Origin: Aquabacter spiritensis
GTDB taxonomy: Bacteria > Pseudomonadota > Alphaproteobacteria > Rhizobiales > Xanthobacteraceae
Direction: 5' to 3'
DNA length: 64,000 nt
NCBI RefSeq assembly: GCF_004346185.1
Contig: NZ_SMAI01000007.1
Location: forward strand, 62,001 to 126,000
In this document: positions 36,425 to 45,563 of the stretch, in pieces
How positions within the stretch are numbered: position 1 is the first letter of the stretch
Layout of the letters: each line of letters opens with the position of its first letter
Translations under genes and position numbers: made by a program
The notes under the pieces: model-generated
The model's input: only the letters and a program-made list of their open reading frames with translations
What the model was told of the DNA's origin: nothing
Database searches by the model: none

Positions 36425-37000
36425 ATGACCCCCGCCCTCTCGCGCACGCTCAATGCGCTCGGTCTTCTCGCCGTCTCCACGGTCCTGATCGCGGCGTTCT
36501 TCGACCAATTGGTGTTCGGCGACCTGCCGTGCCCGCTCTGCCTGCTGCAACGCGCCGGCTTCGTCGTCTGCGGCTTCGGGCTCGCGCTCAACGTGAAGTT
36601 CGGCCCGCGGCCGAGCCATTACGCGATGTTGATTCTGGGCGCGGTCGCCGGCGGCGTGATGGCCACGCGCCAGACCCTGCTGCACATCGTCCCCGGCGAA
36701 GGTGCGTATGGCGACGCCTTTTTCGGCCTGCATTTCTATGCCTGGGCGGCGACCTTGTTCGCGGTGATCGTGGTCGGTGGCGCGGTCATGCTGCTGTTCG
36801 ACCGGCAGTTCGAAACGCCGCCTCAGGTGCCCGCCCGCCTGTCGGCGCTGGCGCTCGCGAGCCTCGGTCTCGCCCTGCTCATGGCCTTCGCAAACGGCGC
36901 GTCCACCGTGCTCGAATGCGGCGGCGGCCTGTGCCCCGACAATCCCACCTCGTACCAATTGCTGGACGCCTGGCGGGGCGGAACCGGCCCGGCGCGGTAG
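36425..37000 (+). CDS. dsbB: Disulfide bond formation protein DsbB
   Basis: A 191-residue four-helix inner-membrane protein that re-oxidises DsbA and passes electrons to quinone. The quinone-side pair is C36-P-L-C39 in DLPCPLCLLQRAGF. A second periplasmic pair, Cys165 and Cys170, lies in LECGGGLCPDNPTS. The ATG at 36425 is 11 bases after the DUF5993 gene, so the two are co-transcribed. Confidence 0.88.
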   Translation: MTPALSRTLNALGLLAVSTVLIAAFFDQLVFGDLPCPLCLLQRAGFVVCGFGLALNVKFGPRPSHYAMLILGAVAGGVMATRQTLLHIVPGEGAYGDAFFGLHFYAWAATLFAVIVVGGAVMLLFDRQFETPPQVPARLSALALASLGLALLMAFANGASTVLECGGGLCPDNPTSYQLLDAWRGGTGPAR

Positions 37001-37114
37001 GATTCAGCCCCGCTGCCATGCGGATTGATCAGAGCTCGTGATGAGTCCCCCCCGAAACTTTGGCTTCTCTGGCGCGGCGGCGGCGGCTAAACCGCCTTCA
37101 CGCCAGGAAATGCC

Positions 37115-38089
37115 ATGTCCGTCTCTCCGCTCGCCCGGCTCGGCCGCCGCCTCTACGACGCGCCTTACCTTCTTCTGACCTGCACCGCGTTCTTCTGGGC
37201 CAGCAACATGGTCCTCGGCCGCTATGTGGCCGGACACATTCCGCCTCTGACGCTGGCGTGCCTGCGCTGGGCGCTCGCGACGCTGCTCATCCTGCCCTTC
37301 GCTTGGCGGCAGCTGTCCATGGATGCCCCGATCATCCTGCGCAATATCCCCGCGCTCATCCTGCTCGCGGCGACCGGCATCGCCTGCTACAATGCGATGA
37401 GCTATTACGGCCTGCAATATACCCAGGCATTGAACGGGCTCCTGATCCAGTCGAGCTCGCCGCTGCTGATCGCCCTCTGGACCTTGGTCCTGTTCCGAGA
37501 TCGGCTATCGCGCGGCCAGATCGCCGGGATTCTGCTCTCCCTGCTCGGCGTCACGGTGATCATCTGCCGCGGCGACCTCGACGTGCTGTTGCACCTGAAG
37601 CCCAATGTCGGCGACCTCTGGCTGTTGCTGGCGCTGATCATCTATTGCTTCTATGCCGCGATCCTGCGCATCCGCCCGCCACTCGGCCCGCTGTCCTTTC
37701 TCGCCGTCACCATGGGAATCGGCGCGATTCAGTTGATTCCGTTCGCGCTCTGGGAAGCCGCCAGCGGGCAGGCGTTCGCCTTCACGCCGTTCAACGGCGC
37801 CGTGGTGCTGTATGTCAGCATTTTTCCCGCTTTGGTTGCCTATCTGTGCTTCAATCGCGGGGTCGAACTGGTCGGAGCGAACCGTGCCGCCCCCTTCTTC
37901 CATCTCATGCCGGTGTTCGGCTCGGCCCTCGCCATCCTGTTCCTCGGCGAGATCTTCGCCTGGTACCACGGCGTCGGCTATGCCCTGGTGATCGCCGGCA
38001 TCGTGACCGCGACCCGGGCCAAGAGCGCATCGGCCAAGAGCGCATCGACCAAGCCGATCCCCGCCCCGAAACCGGACCCGAAGACGTAA
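37115..38089 (+). CDS. EamA/DMT-family transporter
   Basis: A 324-residue protein with ten hydrophobic helices in two EamA repeats. The first repeat starts LTCTAFFWASNMVLGRYVAG and has PPLTLACLRWALATLLILPF; the second holds GDLWLLLALIIYCFYAAILR and ends VFGSALAILFLGE followed by HGVGYALVIAGI. Such proteins export metabolites or drugs; the substrate cannot be read from sequence. A strong hairpin separates it from serA, which converges. Confidence 0.88.
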   Translation: MSVSPLARLGRRLYDAPYLLLTCTAFFWASNMVLGRYVAGHIPPLTLACLRWALATLLILPFAWRQLSMDAPIILRNIPALILLAATGIACYNAMSYYGLQYTQALNGLLIQSSSPLLIALWTLVLFRDRLSRGQIAGILLSLLGVTVIICRGDLDVLLHLKPNVGDLWLLLALIIYCFYAAILRIRPPLGPLSFLAVTMGIGAIQLIPFALWEAASGQAFAFTPFNGAVVLYVSIFPALVAYLCFNRGVELVGANRAAPFFHLMPVFGSALAILFLGEIFAWYHGVGYALVIAGIVTATRAKSASAKSASTKPIPAPKPDPKT

Positions 38090-38092
38090 CGA

Positions 38093-38116
38093 CCCCGCCG
38101 GCCGGAGCCGGCGGGG
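38093..38116. terminator. Bidirectional terminator between DMT transporter and serA
   Basis: A perfect 10-bp GC stem (38093-38102 CCCCGCCGGC with 38107-38116) and a CGGA loop lie between two convergent genes, 3 bases after one stop and 8 before the other. No T run. Confidence 0.6.
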
Positions 38117-38124
38117 CGCTGCGC

Positions 38125-39711
38125 TCAGAAGCGCAGCGGACGGGCCTGCTTCACATGCGGCAGCGACTGGACCTCGGTCAGCACCTCGGCCGGCATCGCG
38201 CCATCGACTTCGATGAGCGCGATCGCATCGCCGCCCTGCCGGTCCCGGCCGAGAGCGAAGGTCGCGATATTGATTCCGGCATCGCCCAGAAGGCTCGCGA
38301 ACCGGCCGATGAAGCCGGGCTTGTCCTCATTGGTCACATACAGCATCGAGGGGGCGAATTCCGCGTCCACCTTGATCCCCTTGATCGAGACGATGCGCGG
38401 GTGGCCATCGGCGAAGACGGTGCCCGACACCGAGCGCTCATAGGTGTCCGTCACCACGGTCAGGGTGATCAGGCTGTCGAAATCGCCCGTGGCGGCGCGG
38501 GTGGTCTCCTCCACCACGATGCCGCGCTCCTTCGCAACGCTCGGCGCGGAGACGACATTGATATCGGCGAGCGCCGGGCGCAGCAGGCCTGCGACCGCGG
38601 CGCTGGTGAGCGCCTTCACCTTCAAGTCCGCCACGGCCCCCTCATAGGTGATGCGGACGGTCTTGATGTCGGTCTCGGTGAGCTGGCCGGCGAACGAACC
38701 GAGCTTTTCCGCCAGTTCCACGAACGGCTTCAGCTTGGGGGCCTCTTCCGCCGTGATGGAGGGGAAATTCACCGCATTGGAGATGGCGCCGGACAGCAGA
38801 TAGTCGCTCATCTGCTCGGCCACCTGAAGGGCGACATTCTCCTGCGCCTCGCTGGTGGCGGCGCCGAGATGCGGCGTGCAGACGACGTTGGGATGCCCGA
38901 ACAGCGGATTGGCCTCGGCGGGTTCCTCGGAGAACACGTCGAAAGCGGCGCCGGCGACATGCCCGCTGTCGAGCGCCGCGCGCAGCGCGACCTCGTCGAC
39001 GAGGCCGCCGCGGGCGCAATTGATGATCCGCACGCCCTTCTTGGCCTTGGCGATGTTCTCGGCCGAGAGCACGTTCTTGGTCTTCTCGGTGAGCGGGGTA
39101 TGCAGCGTGATCACGTCGGCGCGAGCCAACAGATCGTCCAGTTCGACCTTCTCCACGCCGAGATCGAGGGCGCGCTCCGCCGAGAGGAAGGGATCATAGG
39201 CGATCACCTTCATCTTCAGACCGACGCCGCGCTCCGCGACGATCGAGCCGATATTGCCGCACCCGATGATGCCGAGCGTCTTGGCGGTGAGTTCCACCCC
39301 CATGAAGCGGTTCTTCTCCCATTTCCCGGCCTGCGTAGAGGCGTCCGCCTGGGGAATCTGGCGCGCCAACGCGAACATCATGGCAATGGCGTGCTCGGCG
39401 GTGGTGATGGAATTGCCGAACGGCGTGTTCATGACGATCACGCCCTTGGCGGTGGCCGCCGGGATGTCGACATTGTCGACGCCGATGCCGGCACGGCCGA
39501 TCACCTTCAGGCGCGTCGCCTTCTCCAGGATCTTCGGCGTCACCTTGGTCGCCGAACGGATGGCGAGACCGTCATAATTGCCGATGATTTCGGCGAGCTT
39601 TTCCTTGTCCTTGCCGAGGTCGGGCTGGAAATCCACCTCCACCCCGCGGTCTTTGAAGATCTGGACGGCGGCGGCGGAGAGCTTGTCGGAGATGAGGACG
39701 CGGGGGGCCAT
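38125..39711 (-). CDS. serA: D-3-phosphoglycerate dehydrogenase
   Basis: A 528-residue cytoplasmic enzyme that oxidises 3-phosphoglycerate to 3-phosphohydroxypyruvate, first step of serine synthesis. Motifs are RAGIGVDNVDIPAAT, the NAD-binding GCGNIGSIVAERG, NCARGGLVDEVAL and the catalytic His in CTPHLGAATSEAQ. The length, with an intervening domain and a C-terminal ACT domain (EDKPGFIGRFASLLGDAGINIATF), marks the long type-1 form, often serine-inhibited. It follows serC on the same strand with a 206-base gap holding a repeat element. Confidence 0.97.
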   Translation of the reverse strand: MAPRVLISDKLSAAAVQIFKDRGVEVDFQPDLGKDKEKLAEIIGNYDGLAIRSATKVTPKILEKATRLKVIGRAGIGVDNVDIPAATAKGVIVMNTPFGNSITTAEHAIAMMFALARQIPQADASTQAGKWEKNRFMGVELTAKTLGIIGCGNIGSIVAERGVGLKMKVIAYDPFLSAERALDLGVEKVELDDLLARADVITLHTPLTEKTKNVLSAENIAKAKKGVRIINCARGGLVDEVALRAALDSGHVAGAAFDVFSEEPAEANPLFGHPNVVCTPHLGAATSEAQENVALQVAEQMSDYLLSGAISNAVNFPSITAEEAPKLKPFVELAEKLGSFAGQLTETDIKTVRITYEGAVADLKVKALTSAAVAGLLRPALADINVVSAPSVAKERGIVVEETTRAATGDFDSLITLTVVTDTYERSVSGTVFADGHPRIVSIKGIKVDAEFAPSMLYVTNEDKPGFIGRFASLLGDAGINIATFALGRDRQGGDAIALIEVDGAMPAEVLTEVQSLPHVKQARPLRF

Positions 39712-39760
39712 GATGGGGCTCCGGAATGAGAGGGATCTGGGAACCGCCGCCTCGTTCGCC

Positions 39761-39850
39761 CGTCACGCCGGCTTGGCCGGGCCTGCGGGGCTGCGCGTCG
39801 GCGTTTGCCTCGGCGTCCCCGTGGACGGCCGGGACAATCCCGGCATGACG
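39761..39850. repeat. Dispersed-type palindromic element in the serC-serA gap
   Basis: About 90 bases bounded by inverted ends CGTCACGCCGG (39761-39771) and CCGGCATGACG (39840-39850), 10 of 11 matched. The right part (39820-39850) reads CGTGGACGGCCGGGACAATC then CCGGCATGACG, with a 7-bp stem GCCGGGA/TCCCGGC. From memory this resembles the CGTCATG-CCGGG-TTGTCCCGGCC-TCCACG repeat scattered between genes in Bradyrhizobium-like genomes. A search is needed to count copies. Confidence 0.55.
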
Positions 39851-39873
39851 GCGATGAGGTGCGGGAAATCGGT

Positions 39874-39909
39874 GCCGCCACAGGCGGCCCCTTCCCTTGC
39901 GGGGAAGGG
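39874..39909. terminator. Twin hairpins after serC
   Basis: Two stems lie side by side before the serC stop: GCCGCC-ACA-GGCGGC (39874-39888) and CCCTTCCC-TTGCG-GGGAAGGG (39889-39909). They are 9 bases from the end of serC and may end or attenuate its transcript before serA. Confidence 0.45.
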
Positions 39910-39917
39910 AGAAGGCC

Positions 39918-41093
39918 TCAGGCCGCTTCGGACAGCGAGCCCCTGGCGACGCCATAGGCCCAGTCGAGCCAGTGCGTCAGCGCCTCGACATCCGCGCGCT
40001 CGATCGTCGCGCCGCACCAGATGCGCAGGCCCGCGGGGGCGTCGCGGTACGAGCCGATATCGTAGGCGATGCCGCCCTTCTCCAGGCCGGAAGCGATCGC
40101 CTTGGCGAAGGCCGCCTGAGCGTCAGCCGGCAGCGCGAGAACCTGCGGGTCCACCACCTTCAGGCAGACGCTGGTATTGGAGCGGGTGACCGGATCCGTC
40201 GCGAGAAAATCGACCCAGGGCGTGACATGCACCCATTGGGCGATCGCCTCGAAATTGCGGTTCGAGCGCTCCTGCAGCGCGGCGAGCCCGCCGATCCGCT
40301 TCGACCAATGCAGCGCGTCGAGATAATCCTCCACGCACAGCATCGAGGGCGTGTTGATGGTCTCGCCCTGGAAGATCCCCTCGATCAGCTTGCCGCCCTT
40401 GGTGAGGCGGAAGATCTTCGGCAGCGGCCAGGCCGGCTTGTAGGTTTCGAGCCGCTCCACCGCGCGCGGCGAGAGGATGAGCATGCCGTGCGCCGCCTCG
40501 CCGCCGAGCACCTTCTGCCAGGAGAAGGTGACGACATCGAGCTTGGCGAAATCGAGCTTCTGGGCGAAGGCCGCCGAGGTCGCGTCGCAGATGGTGAGGC
40601 CGGCTCGGTCCGCCGGGATCCACTCCGCATCCGGCACCATCACGCCGGAGGTGGTGCCGTTCCAGGTGAAGACCACGTCACGGCTGAAATCGACCGCCTT
40701 CAGGTCCGGCAATTCGCCGTAGGGGGCGGTGAGGACGCGGGCATCGGCCAACTTGAGCTGCTTGACGACGTCCGTCACCCAGCCTTCGCCGAAGCTTTCC
40801 CACGCGAGGAGGTCCACCGGACGCGCGCCCAGCATGGACCACAGCACCATCTCCACCGCGCCGGTGTCGGAGGCGGGCACGATGCCGATGCGGTAGTCCG
40901 CCGGCACTTCCAGCACGTCGCGGGTGAGATCGATGGCTTCCTTCAGCTTCGCCTTGCCGACTTTCGCGCGGTGCGAGCGGCCGAGGGGCGCATCGCGGAG
41001 CGCGTCGAGCGTCCATCCGGGACGCTTGGCACAGGGGCCCGAGGAAAAATTGGGGTTCTCCGGGCGGGTCGCCGGAGCATCGTTCATCGTCAT
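39918..41093 (-). CDS. serC: Phosphoserine aminotransferase
   Basis: A 391-residue PLP enzyme making phosphoserine from phosphohydroxypyruvate and glutamate; it may also serve in vitamin B6 synthesis. The N-terminus [15 protein letters not shown] and the PLP-binding Lys in [16 protein letters not shown] match the alphaproteobacterial SerC type rather than the E. coli one. Also [11 protein letters not shown] and [19 protein letters not shown]. The ATG at 41093 follows a two-hairpin leader. The order serC then serA on one strand is the usual alphaproteobacterial arrangement. Confidence 0.97.
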   Translation of the reverse strand: MTMNDAPATRPENPNFSSGPCAKRPGWTLDALRDAPLGRSHRAKVGKAKLKEAIDLTRDVLEVPADYRIGIVPASDTGAVEMVLWSMLGARPVDLLAWESFGEGWVTDVVKQLKLADARVLTAPYGELPDLKAVDFSRDVVFTWNGTTSGVMVPDAEWIPADRAGLTICDATSAAFAQKLDFAKLDVVTFSWQKVLGGEAAHGMLILSPRAVERLETYKPAWPLPKIFRLTKGGKLIEGIFQGETINTPSMLCVEDYLDALHWSKRIGGLAALQERSNRNFEAIAQWVHVTPWVDFLATDPVTRSNTSVCLKVVDPQVLALPADAQAAFAKAIASGLEKGGIAYDIGSYRDAPAGLRIWCGATIERADVEALTHWLDWAYGVARGSLSEAA

Positions 41094-41099
41094 GTCAGT

Positions 41100-41136
41100 C
41101 CATCCTTACAGATGGGCGCGCCTCGTTGGGGAGGCG
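41100..41136 (-). ncRNA. Two-hairpin leader before serC, candidate serC RNA motif
   Basis: On the minus strand a stem CGCCTC/GAGGCG with a 6-base loop (41119-41136) is followed by CCATC/GATGG with loop TGTAAG (41100-41115), ending 6 bases before the ATG. A promoter fits just upstream, so the transcript would start a few bases before the first hairpin. This compact two-stem layout resembles the serC RNA motif described in alphaproteobacteria; the match is from memory and needs a covariance-model search. Confidence 0.45.
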
Positions 41137-41149
41137 TGTCCCGCTGCGG

Positions 41150-41178
41150 CGTATACGCCCGGGGACATGCGAAAGCAA
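41150..41178 (-). promoter_or_regulatory. serC promoter
   Basis: On the minus strand TTGCTT (41173-41178) and TATACG (41150-41155) are 17 bases apart. The -10 lies inside a perfect 12-base palindrome GGCGTATACGCC (41148-41159), which could also bind a regulator. Predicted start near 41143, giving a 50-base leader made of the two hairpins. Confidence 0.5.
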
Positions 41179-41312
41179 GGGCGGGGAAAAGCGGCAGCGG
41201 TCTCCTGCACCAAGCCTCCGCGCCGTTCCGGGCGGGCACGGCTCCCCGCCGATGGCGGATTGCGCTACCTTGCGGGCGCGGCCTCGCCGCCATCGCAAAA
41301 CCGGGGCACCCC

Positions 41313-41621
41313 ATGATCCGCCACATTGTGTTCGTTCGCATGCGGGAGGATGTCGACGCAGCCGAAATCGAAGCTGTTCTCGCCCAATTGGCGGAGCTGG
41401 CTGGGGTGGTACCCGGGATGACCGGGTTCGTCCGGGGCCGCAATGTCAGCCCGGAGCACCTCGACCGCGGCTATAGCCACGTCTTCATGTGCGACTTCCC
41501 GGACGAAGCGGCACGGGACGTCTATCTCGACCATCCCGCGCACAAAGCCGCCGCCGCGCGGCTCCTCGCCGTGACCGTCGGCGGTGCGGACGGACTGGCG
41601 GTCGCGGACTTCGCTTACTGA
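41313..41621 (+). CDS. Dabb (stress-responsive A/B barrel) family protein
   Basis: A 102-residue dimeric alpha/beta barrel protein. It begins IRHIVFVRMREDVDAAEIEAVLAQLAEL, then GMTGFVRGRNVSPEHLDRGYSH, VFMCDFPDEAARDVYLDHPAH. These are the Dabb hallmarks. Family members include plant stress proteins and some polyketide cyclases, but most bacterial ones have no known role. Single gene, no close partners. Confidence 0.85.
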   Translation: MIRHIVFVRMREDVDAAEIEAVLAQLAELAGVVPGMTGFVRGRNVSPEHLDRGYSHVFMCDFPDEAARDVYLDHPAHKAAAARLLAVTVGGADGLAVADFAY

Positions 41622-41713
41622 CCCGGGCTGCCCGGCGCCCTTGTGGAGGGCGCCCTTGGGACATGGGACGGGCGGATACGGGCGCCGATGCGCCCGCCGG
41701 AACCTGCCGCGCT

Positions 41714-43198
41714 CTACGAGCGGCGGCTCACCAGATTGGCGGTCTCGCCGCGCAGGCGCTCGGCAAAGCCGGAGACTTCGGTGGCGATGCCGCGCACCCC
41801 GAGAGCGGCATCCCGGATCTGGCCGGAGGCCTGCGAGACCCCGGTGATGCTGGCGCTGACCGAGCGGCTGGTGGCGGACTGCTCCTCCATGCCGGCGGAC
41901 AGCGCGACGAACACTTCGCTCATCGTGGCGACATTCTGGGTGATGTCGGAAACCGCCTTGGCGGCAGCGCCGCTCGCCCCCTGCACCGCCTCGATCTGCA
42001 GGCGGATGTCCTGCGTGGCCTTGGCGGTCTGAAGCGCCAGGGCCTTGACCTCCTGGGCGACGACGGCGAAGCCCTTGCCCATCTCGCCGACACGCGCCGC
42101 CTCGATCGTCGCATTGAGCGCGAGCAGATTGGTCTGCGACGCGATCTTTTCGATCAGAGCGGTCACGGTGCCGATCTTCTCGACGCTCTCGGAGAGGCCT
42201 CCCACGAGGCGGTCGGTGACGCCGGCGCGCTCCGCCGTGTCGCGCGACATCGCGCTCGCATCGCGGATCCGGCTGAAAATCTCATCGAACGAGGCCGACA
42301 TCTCGACCGCCGCCGCAGACACGCCGGACGCCATCTGCTCGGACCGCTCGGTCAGCGTCAGCAGGCTTTCGCTCGAGGATTGCACGGTCTGCGAGGTCAG
42401 CGTCATCGCCTCGACGACTTCGGTCACGCTCGCGGCGATCGCGACGCTCTCGGTCATCAGCGACCAGGTCAGCATGGGGCCGGCATAGCCGCCATCGGCG
42501 GTGCGCATCGCGCTGACCCGGAGGTCGAGCGTCTCGGGACCGACCCGGATGCGGGCGAAATGCGGCAGATTCTTCGGATCCGCCAGCATGGCACGCTGGT
42601 GCGCGGGGTGCTTGTGGAACACGTCGATCGAGGAACCGACGAGCTGGTCCGCACGGATCGGCAGATGCGATTCGATCCGCCGCAGCGTCTCGATGCTCGC
42701 TTTGTTGGCATAGTCGATCGTGAAGGTGTGGGGATCGCAGGTCATGACATTAATCGGCATGTCGTCGACCATCTGGAGCAGCCGCTGCGTGCGCACGTCC
42801 GCATCCGCCTCGGCGCGCGAATGCCCCGCGAAGGTCAACTGCACGAAGGCGAGACGCTGGCGGGCATCGCGCACCGGGCTCGCATGGACCTCGAAGCTTT
42901 CGCCGGCGATCTCGAAGGCGAGCGCCCGGCCGGCCGCGTTGGTGTCGAAGCCGCGCAGAGCCTGCCTGATCTTCTTGTCGAACAGTTCGAGCGACGTGCC
43001 GGTCAGGGAAGCCGACGTGACGGGCAGAAGAGGGTCGAGATGGCGAAGGCGCGCGACGGCCGCCGCGTTGGCATAGGAGACGACGAGACCGAGCGGGTCG
43101 CAGAGCAGGACCGCCACCGGAAGGTGGTCGAGAAGGCGGGTGTCGATCGAGGGCACCACGGCCCCTCGCGGAGCGGTAGCGAGCGGCTTGGCTGTCAT
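41714..43198 (-). CDS. Soluble methyl-accepting chemotaxis protein with two PAS domains
   Basis: A 494-residue chemoreceptor without transmembrane segments, so it probably senses a cytoplasmic cue. PAS-like domains lie at about 20-130 ([27 protein letters not shown]) and 140-245 ([26 protein letters not shown]). The signalling hairpin near 350-390 reads [35 protein letters not shown], which docks CheA and CheW. The second PAS has the NVMxCD form seen in aerotaxis-type receptors of alphaproteobacteria. No heme or flavin ligand residue can be fixed by eye. Confidence 0.9.
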   Translation of the reverse strand: MTAKPLATAPRGAVVPSIDTRLLDHLPVAVLLCDPLGLVVSYANAAAVARLRHLDPLLPVTSASLTGTSLELFDKKIRQALRGFDTNAAGRALAFEIAGESFEVHASPVRDARQRLAFVQLTFAGHSRAEADADVRTQRLLQMVDDMPINVMTCDPHTFTIDYANKASIETLRRIESHLPIRADQLVGSSIDVFHKHPAHQRAMLADPKNLPHFARIRVGPETLDLRVSAMRTADGGYAGPMLTWSLMTESVAIAASVTEVVEAMTLTSQTVQSSSESLLTLTERSEQMASGVSAAAVEMSASFDEIFSRIRDASAMSRDTAERAGVTDRLVGGLSESVEKIGTVTALIEKIASQTNLLALNATIEAARVGEMGKGFAVVAQEVKALALQTAKATQDIRLQIEAVQGASGAAAKAVSDITQNVATMSEVFVALSAGMEEQSATSRSVSASITGVSQASGQIRDAALGVRGIATEVSGFAERLRGETANLVSRRS

Positions 43199-43397
43199 CT
43201 ATCAAGTCCTTGGCATGAAACGGATCACGCCAAAGACCGTGCGCGTGCAAGCTTGCGCGGGGCTTGGCCGGTTCCCCCGGAGCCGGGGCGCCAGACCGGC
43301 CCGCTCGGACCGGGCGCGCCTTGAGCAAGCCGCGCAAATCCGGATGCGAGGCCACGCGAACGCCGCGGGACCGCATTTGACGTCGGATGCGGACCTG

Positions 43398-44915
43398 TCA
43401 CACCGCCAGGACGACCCGGCTCCGTCCTTCCGCCTTGGCGCGGTACAGGGCCGCGTCGGCGGCATCGATCATGGCGTCGAGCGACGCAGCGGGCGAGGGG
43501 CGCAGCGCGGCGACGCCGATGCTCACCGTGAATTTCGGCAGCTTTACCCCGTCGCCCGCCGCTTCCAGCAGTTCGCAGCGCGCGCGGATGGTCTCGGCGA
43601 TCCCCATCGCGGCATTGTTGTCGGTGTCGGGCAGGATCACGGCGAATTCCTCGCCGCCATAGCGCGCGCCGAGATCGCCGGGACGGCGAATGGCCCCGTC
43701 GATCACCCGCGCCAACGCCTTCAGCACCTCGTCGCCGCGCGAATGGCCGTGGCGGTCGTTCAGGCTCTTGAAGCGGTCGACATCGATCATCAGCAGCGCA
43801 AGGGAGGCGCCGGCCCGACCGGTGCGCCGCCATTCCCGCTGGATCACCTCGTCGAAGCGGCGGCGATTGGCGAGACCGGTGAGCCCATCCGTCACCGACA
43901 GAAAGGCAAGGTCTGCCTCCGCCACGGCGCGGCGCTGCAACTCGCGGTGCAGGATCAGCGCCAGGATCAGCATCGCCGCGCAGGCAACGAGGGTGATCGC
44001 GCCGATGGCCAGCGAGCGGCGCCACCAATCCGCAAAAAGATCGTGGGTCGACAGACCGACCACCGCGATGAGCATTTCGTTGGGCACACGGGCGAAGGTG
44101 AAGAGGCGTTCGACGCCATCGGCCGGATCGGTCGCAACGTACGTGCCCGCCTCCTCCTGCCGCATGCGCTGAAACAGCGGGCCGGCCGAGACGGACGATT
44201 CGATGTCTCCGCCAGCCTCCACCGGCACGTGCGCGAGCAGCCGTCCCTCCCCGCTCAGCAATTCCAGCTTTCCGTTTGACCCCACCTCCATCCCGGAGAG
44301 GAAGGCATCGACATATGCAAGGCGGATCGCAATCATCACGACACCCGCAAAGCTGCCGTCCGGGTTTTCGAGACGCCGGCTCAGAGCGACGCTGAGATCG
44401 TTGTTGCGCAGCCGGCTCCGATAAGGCTGGCTGACGTAAGTTCCCTGCTCCGAACCCGTACGGTGAACTGTGAAATAGTCGCGGTCGGCAAAGTTTCCCC
44501 GGCGCGGCTCGGTGGTGTCGGAATCGAGGACGATATCGCCCGCTGCATCGAGCACCAGCATGGATCCTACGAAATCGATGCTGCGAGCGATCGTCGTCAG
44601 CATGCGCTGCTTCATGGACTCGGTCATCGCGTTGACTTCCGCGTCGGCGAGCGCATCGGCAGCGAGGCCGAGGCCGAAGGCATAGAGCCGCATGTGCCGG
44701 TCGATATGTCCGACAACGCCGTGCAGCATGTTCTCCGAGGTCTGGGCCGCCCGCTGCCAGACGTCGTTGCGCGCCTGAAGCAGCGTCGCTCCGACGACGC
44801 CGAGGATCGCCAAACAGGCGAGAACCGTGCCGATGACGAGCAGATGCGCGATCCGCGGCGTCGCCGGCTTGTCGAATTCGGACTCCGCCGCACCTCTTGG
44901 CGCCGATCGCGACAC
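43398..44915 (-). CDS. Membrane diguanylate cyclase with periplasmic Cache-type sensor
   Basis: A 505-residue protein that makes cyclic di-GMP. Helices near 30-50 and 315-335 frame a periplasmic double-Cache-like sensor (DYFTVHRTGSEQGTYVSQPYRSR). The GGDEF domain has the active GGEEF near residue 420. An RPGD sequence lies five residues before it, the RxxD I-site for product inhibition. The frame is open to 45557; the GTG at 44915 with GGGAGAGG upstream is the best start. Stand-alone gene between the chemoreceptor and a divergent inhibitor gene. Confidence 0.88.
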   Translation of the reverse strand: MSRSAPRGAAESEFDKPATPRIAHLLVIGTVLACLAILGVVGATLLQARNDVWQRAAQTSENMLHGVVGHIDRHMRLYAFGLGLAADALADAEVNAMTESMKQRMLTTIARSIDFVGSMLVLDAAGDIVLDSDTTEPRRGNFADRDYFTVHRTGSEQGTYVSQPYRSRLRNNDLSVALSRRLENPDGSFAGVVMIAIRLAYVDAFLSGMEVGSNGKLELLSGEGRLLAHVPVEAGGDIESSVSAGPLFQRMRQEEAGTYVATDPADGVERLFTFARVPNEMLIAVVGLSTHDLFADWWRRSLAIGAITLVACAAMLILALILHRELQRRAVAEADLAFLSVTDGLTGLANRRRFDEVIQREWRRTGRAGASLALLMIDVDRFKSLNDRHGHSRGDEVLKALARVIDGAIRRPGDLGARYGGEEFAVILPDTDNNAAMGIAETIRARCELLEAAGDGVKLPKFTVSIGVAALRPSPAASLDAMIDAADAALYRAKAEGRSRVVLAV

Positions 44916-45206
44916 TTGAACCTCTCCCGCCGCTGGAGCCCGCGAGATCGGGACCTCGAACGGCTGCTGAACCACCGTCCGACCGCCGTTCTCTTCAGCG
45001 TGACGTGGCGTGAGTTTGGCACAAACCGGGCTCGACCGCGGCAGCCGATGATACCTATCGACAGAGTCTCCTCGCTTGGGGCTTGGCTGACAGCCATCCG
45101 CCTCGGGGGAACCGCGGCGCGCGCTTGCGATATCCTCCGCGAAAGGCGATCGTCCGCGCGATCCGACCGTCCTCGAGTCCGAGCGCCGTGCGGCGCGGGA
45201 GGCCCT
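44916..45206. other. 291-base divergent gap between the cyclase and MliC genes
   Basis: No gene and no strong inverted repeat was found here. It must hold the promoters of both divergent genes. The only notable motif is the GGGAGG just before the MliC GTG at 45207. Confidence 0.4.
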
Positions 45207-45560
45207 GTGAAGACCATCTTGTTCGCAAGCGCCGCGTTGGCCGTCGCCACCCTCCCCGCCCACGCCGAGACTATCGTCCTGCCGATTCCGAAGGGCACCA
45301 AAGTTCAAAGTCTCAAGGCCAGCTATCAGTGCGTCGGCCTCGGTCCGGTGACGGTGGACTATATCAATGCCGGTGACGTGGCGCTGGCCCTTCTGCCGGT
45401 CGACGGCAAGCCGCTCGTCTTCGTGAACGTCCTCGCCGCCTCCGGCGCGCGCTATGCCGCCGGCCCCTATGTCTGGTGGACGAATGGAACAACCGCGGCG
45501 CTGCACGATCTGCGCAAGGGCGAGGAGGCGGCGCCGATCCAGTGCAGCGAGCGCCAATAA
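45207..45560 (+). CDS. MliC-family lysozyme inhibitor-like protein
   Basis: A 117-residue secreted protein. A signal peptide of about 22 residues (ILFASAALAVATLPAHA) precedes a small beta-barrel. The segment ASYQCVGLGPVTVDYINAGDVALALLPVDGK and the later SGARYAAGPYVWWTNGTTAAL carry the MliC/PliC signature (SGxxY...YxWW), with paired Cys near 44 and 114. Such proteins block host c-type lysozyme. The GTG at 45207 has GGGAGG upstream; the longer open frame lacks one. No lipobox, so it is periplasmic and not membrane-bound. Confidence 0.82.
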   Translation: MKTILFASAALAVATLPAHAETIVLPIPKGTKVQSLKASYQCVGLGPVTVDYINAGDVALALLPVDGKPLVFVNVLAASGARYAAGPYVWWTNGTTAALHDLRKGEEAAPIQCSERQ

Positions 45561-45563
45561 CGG

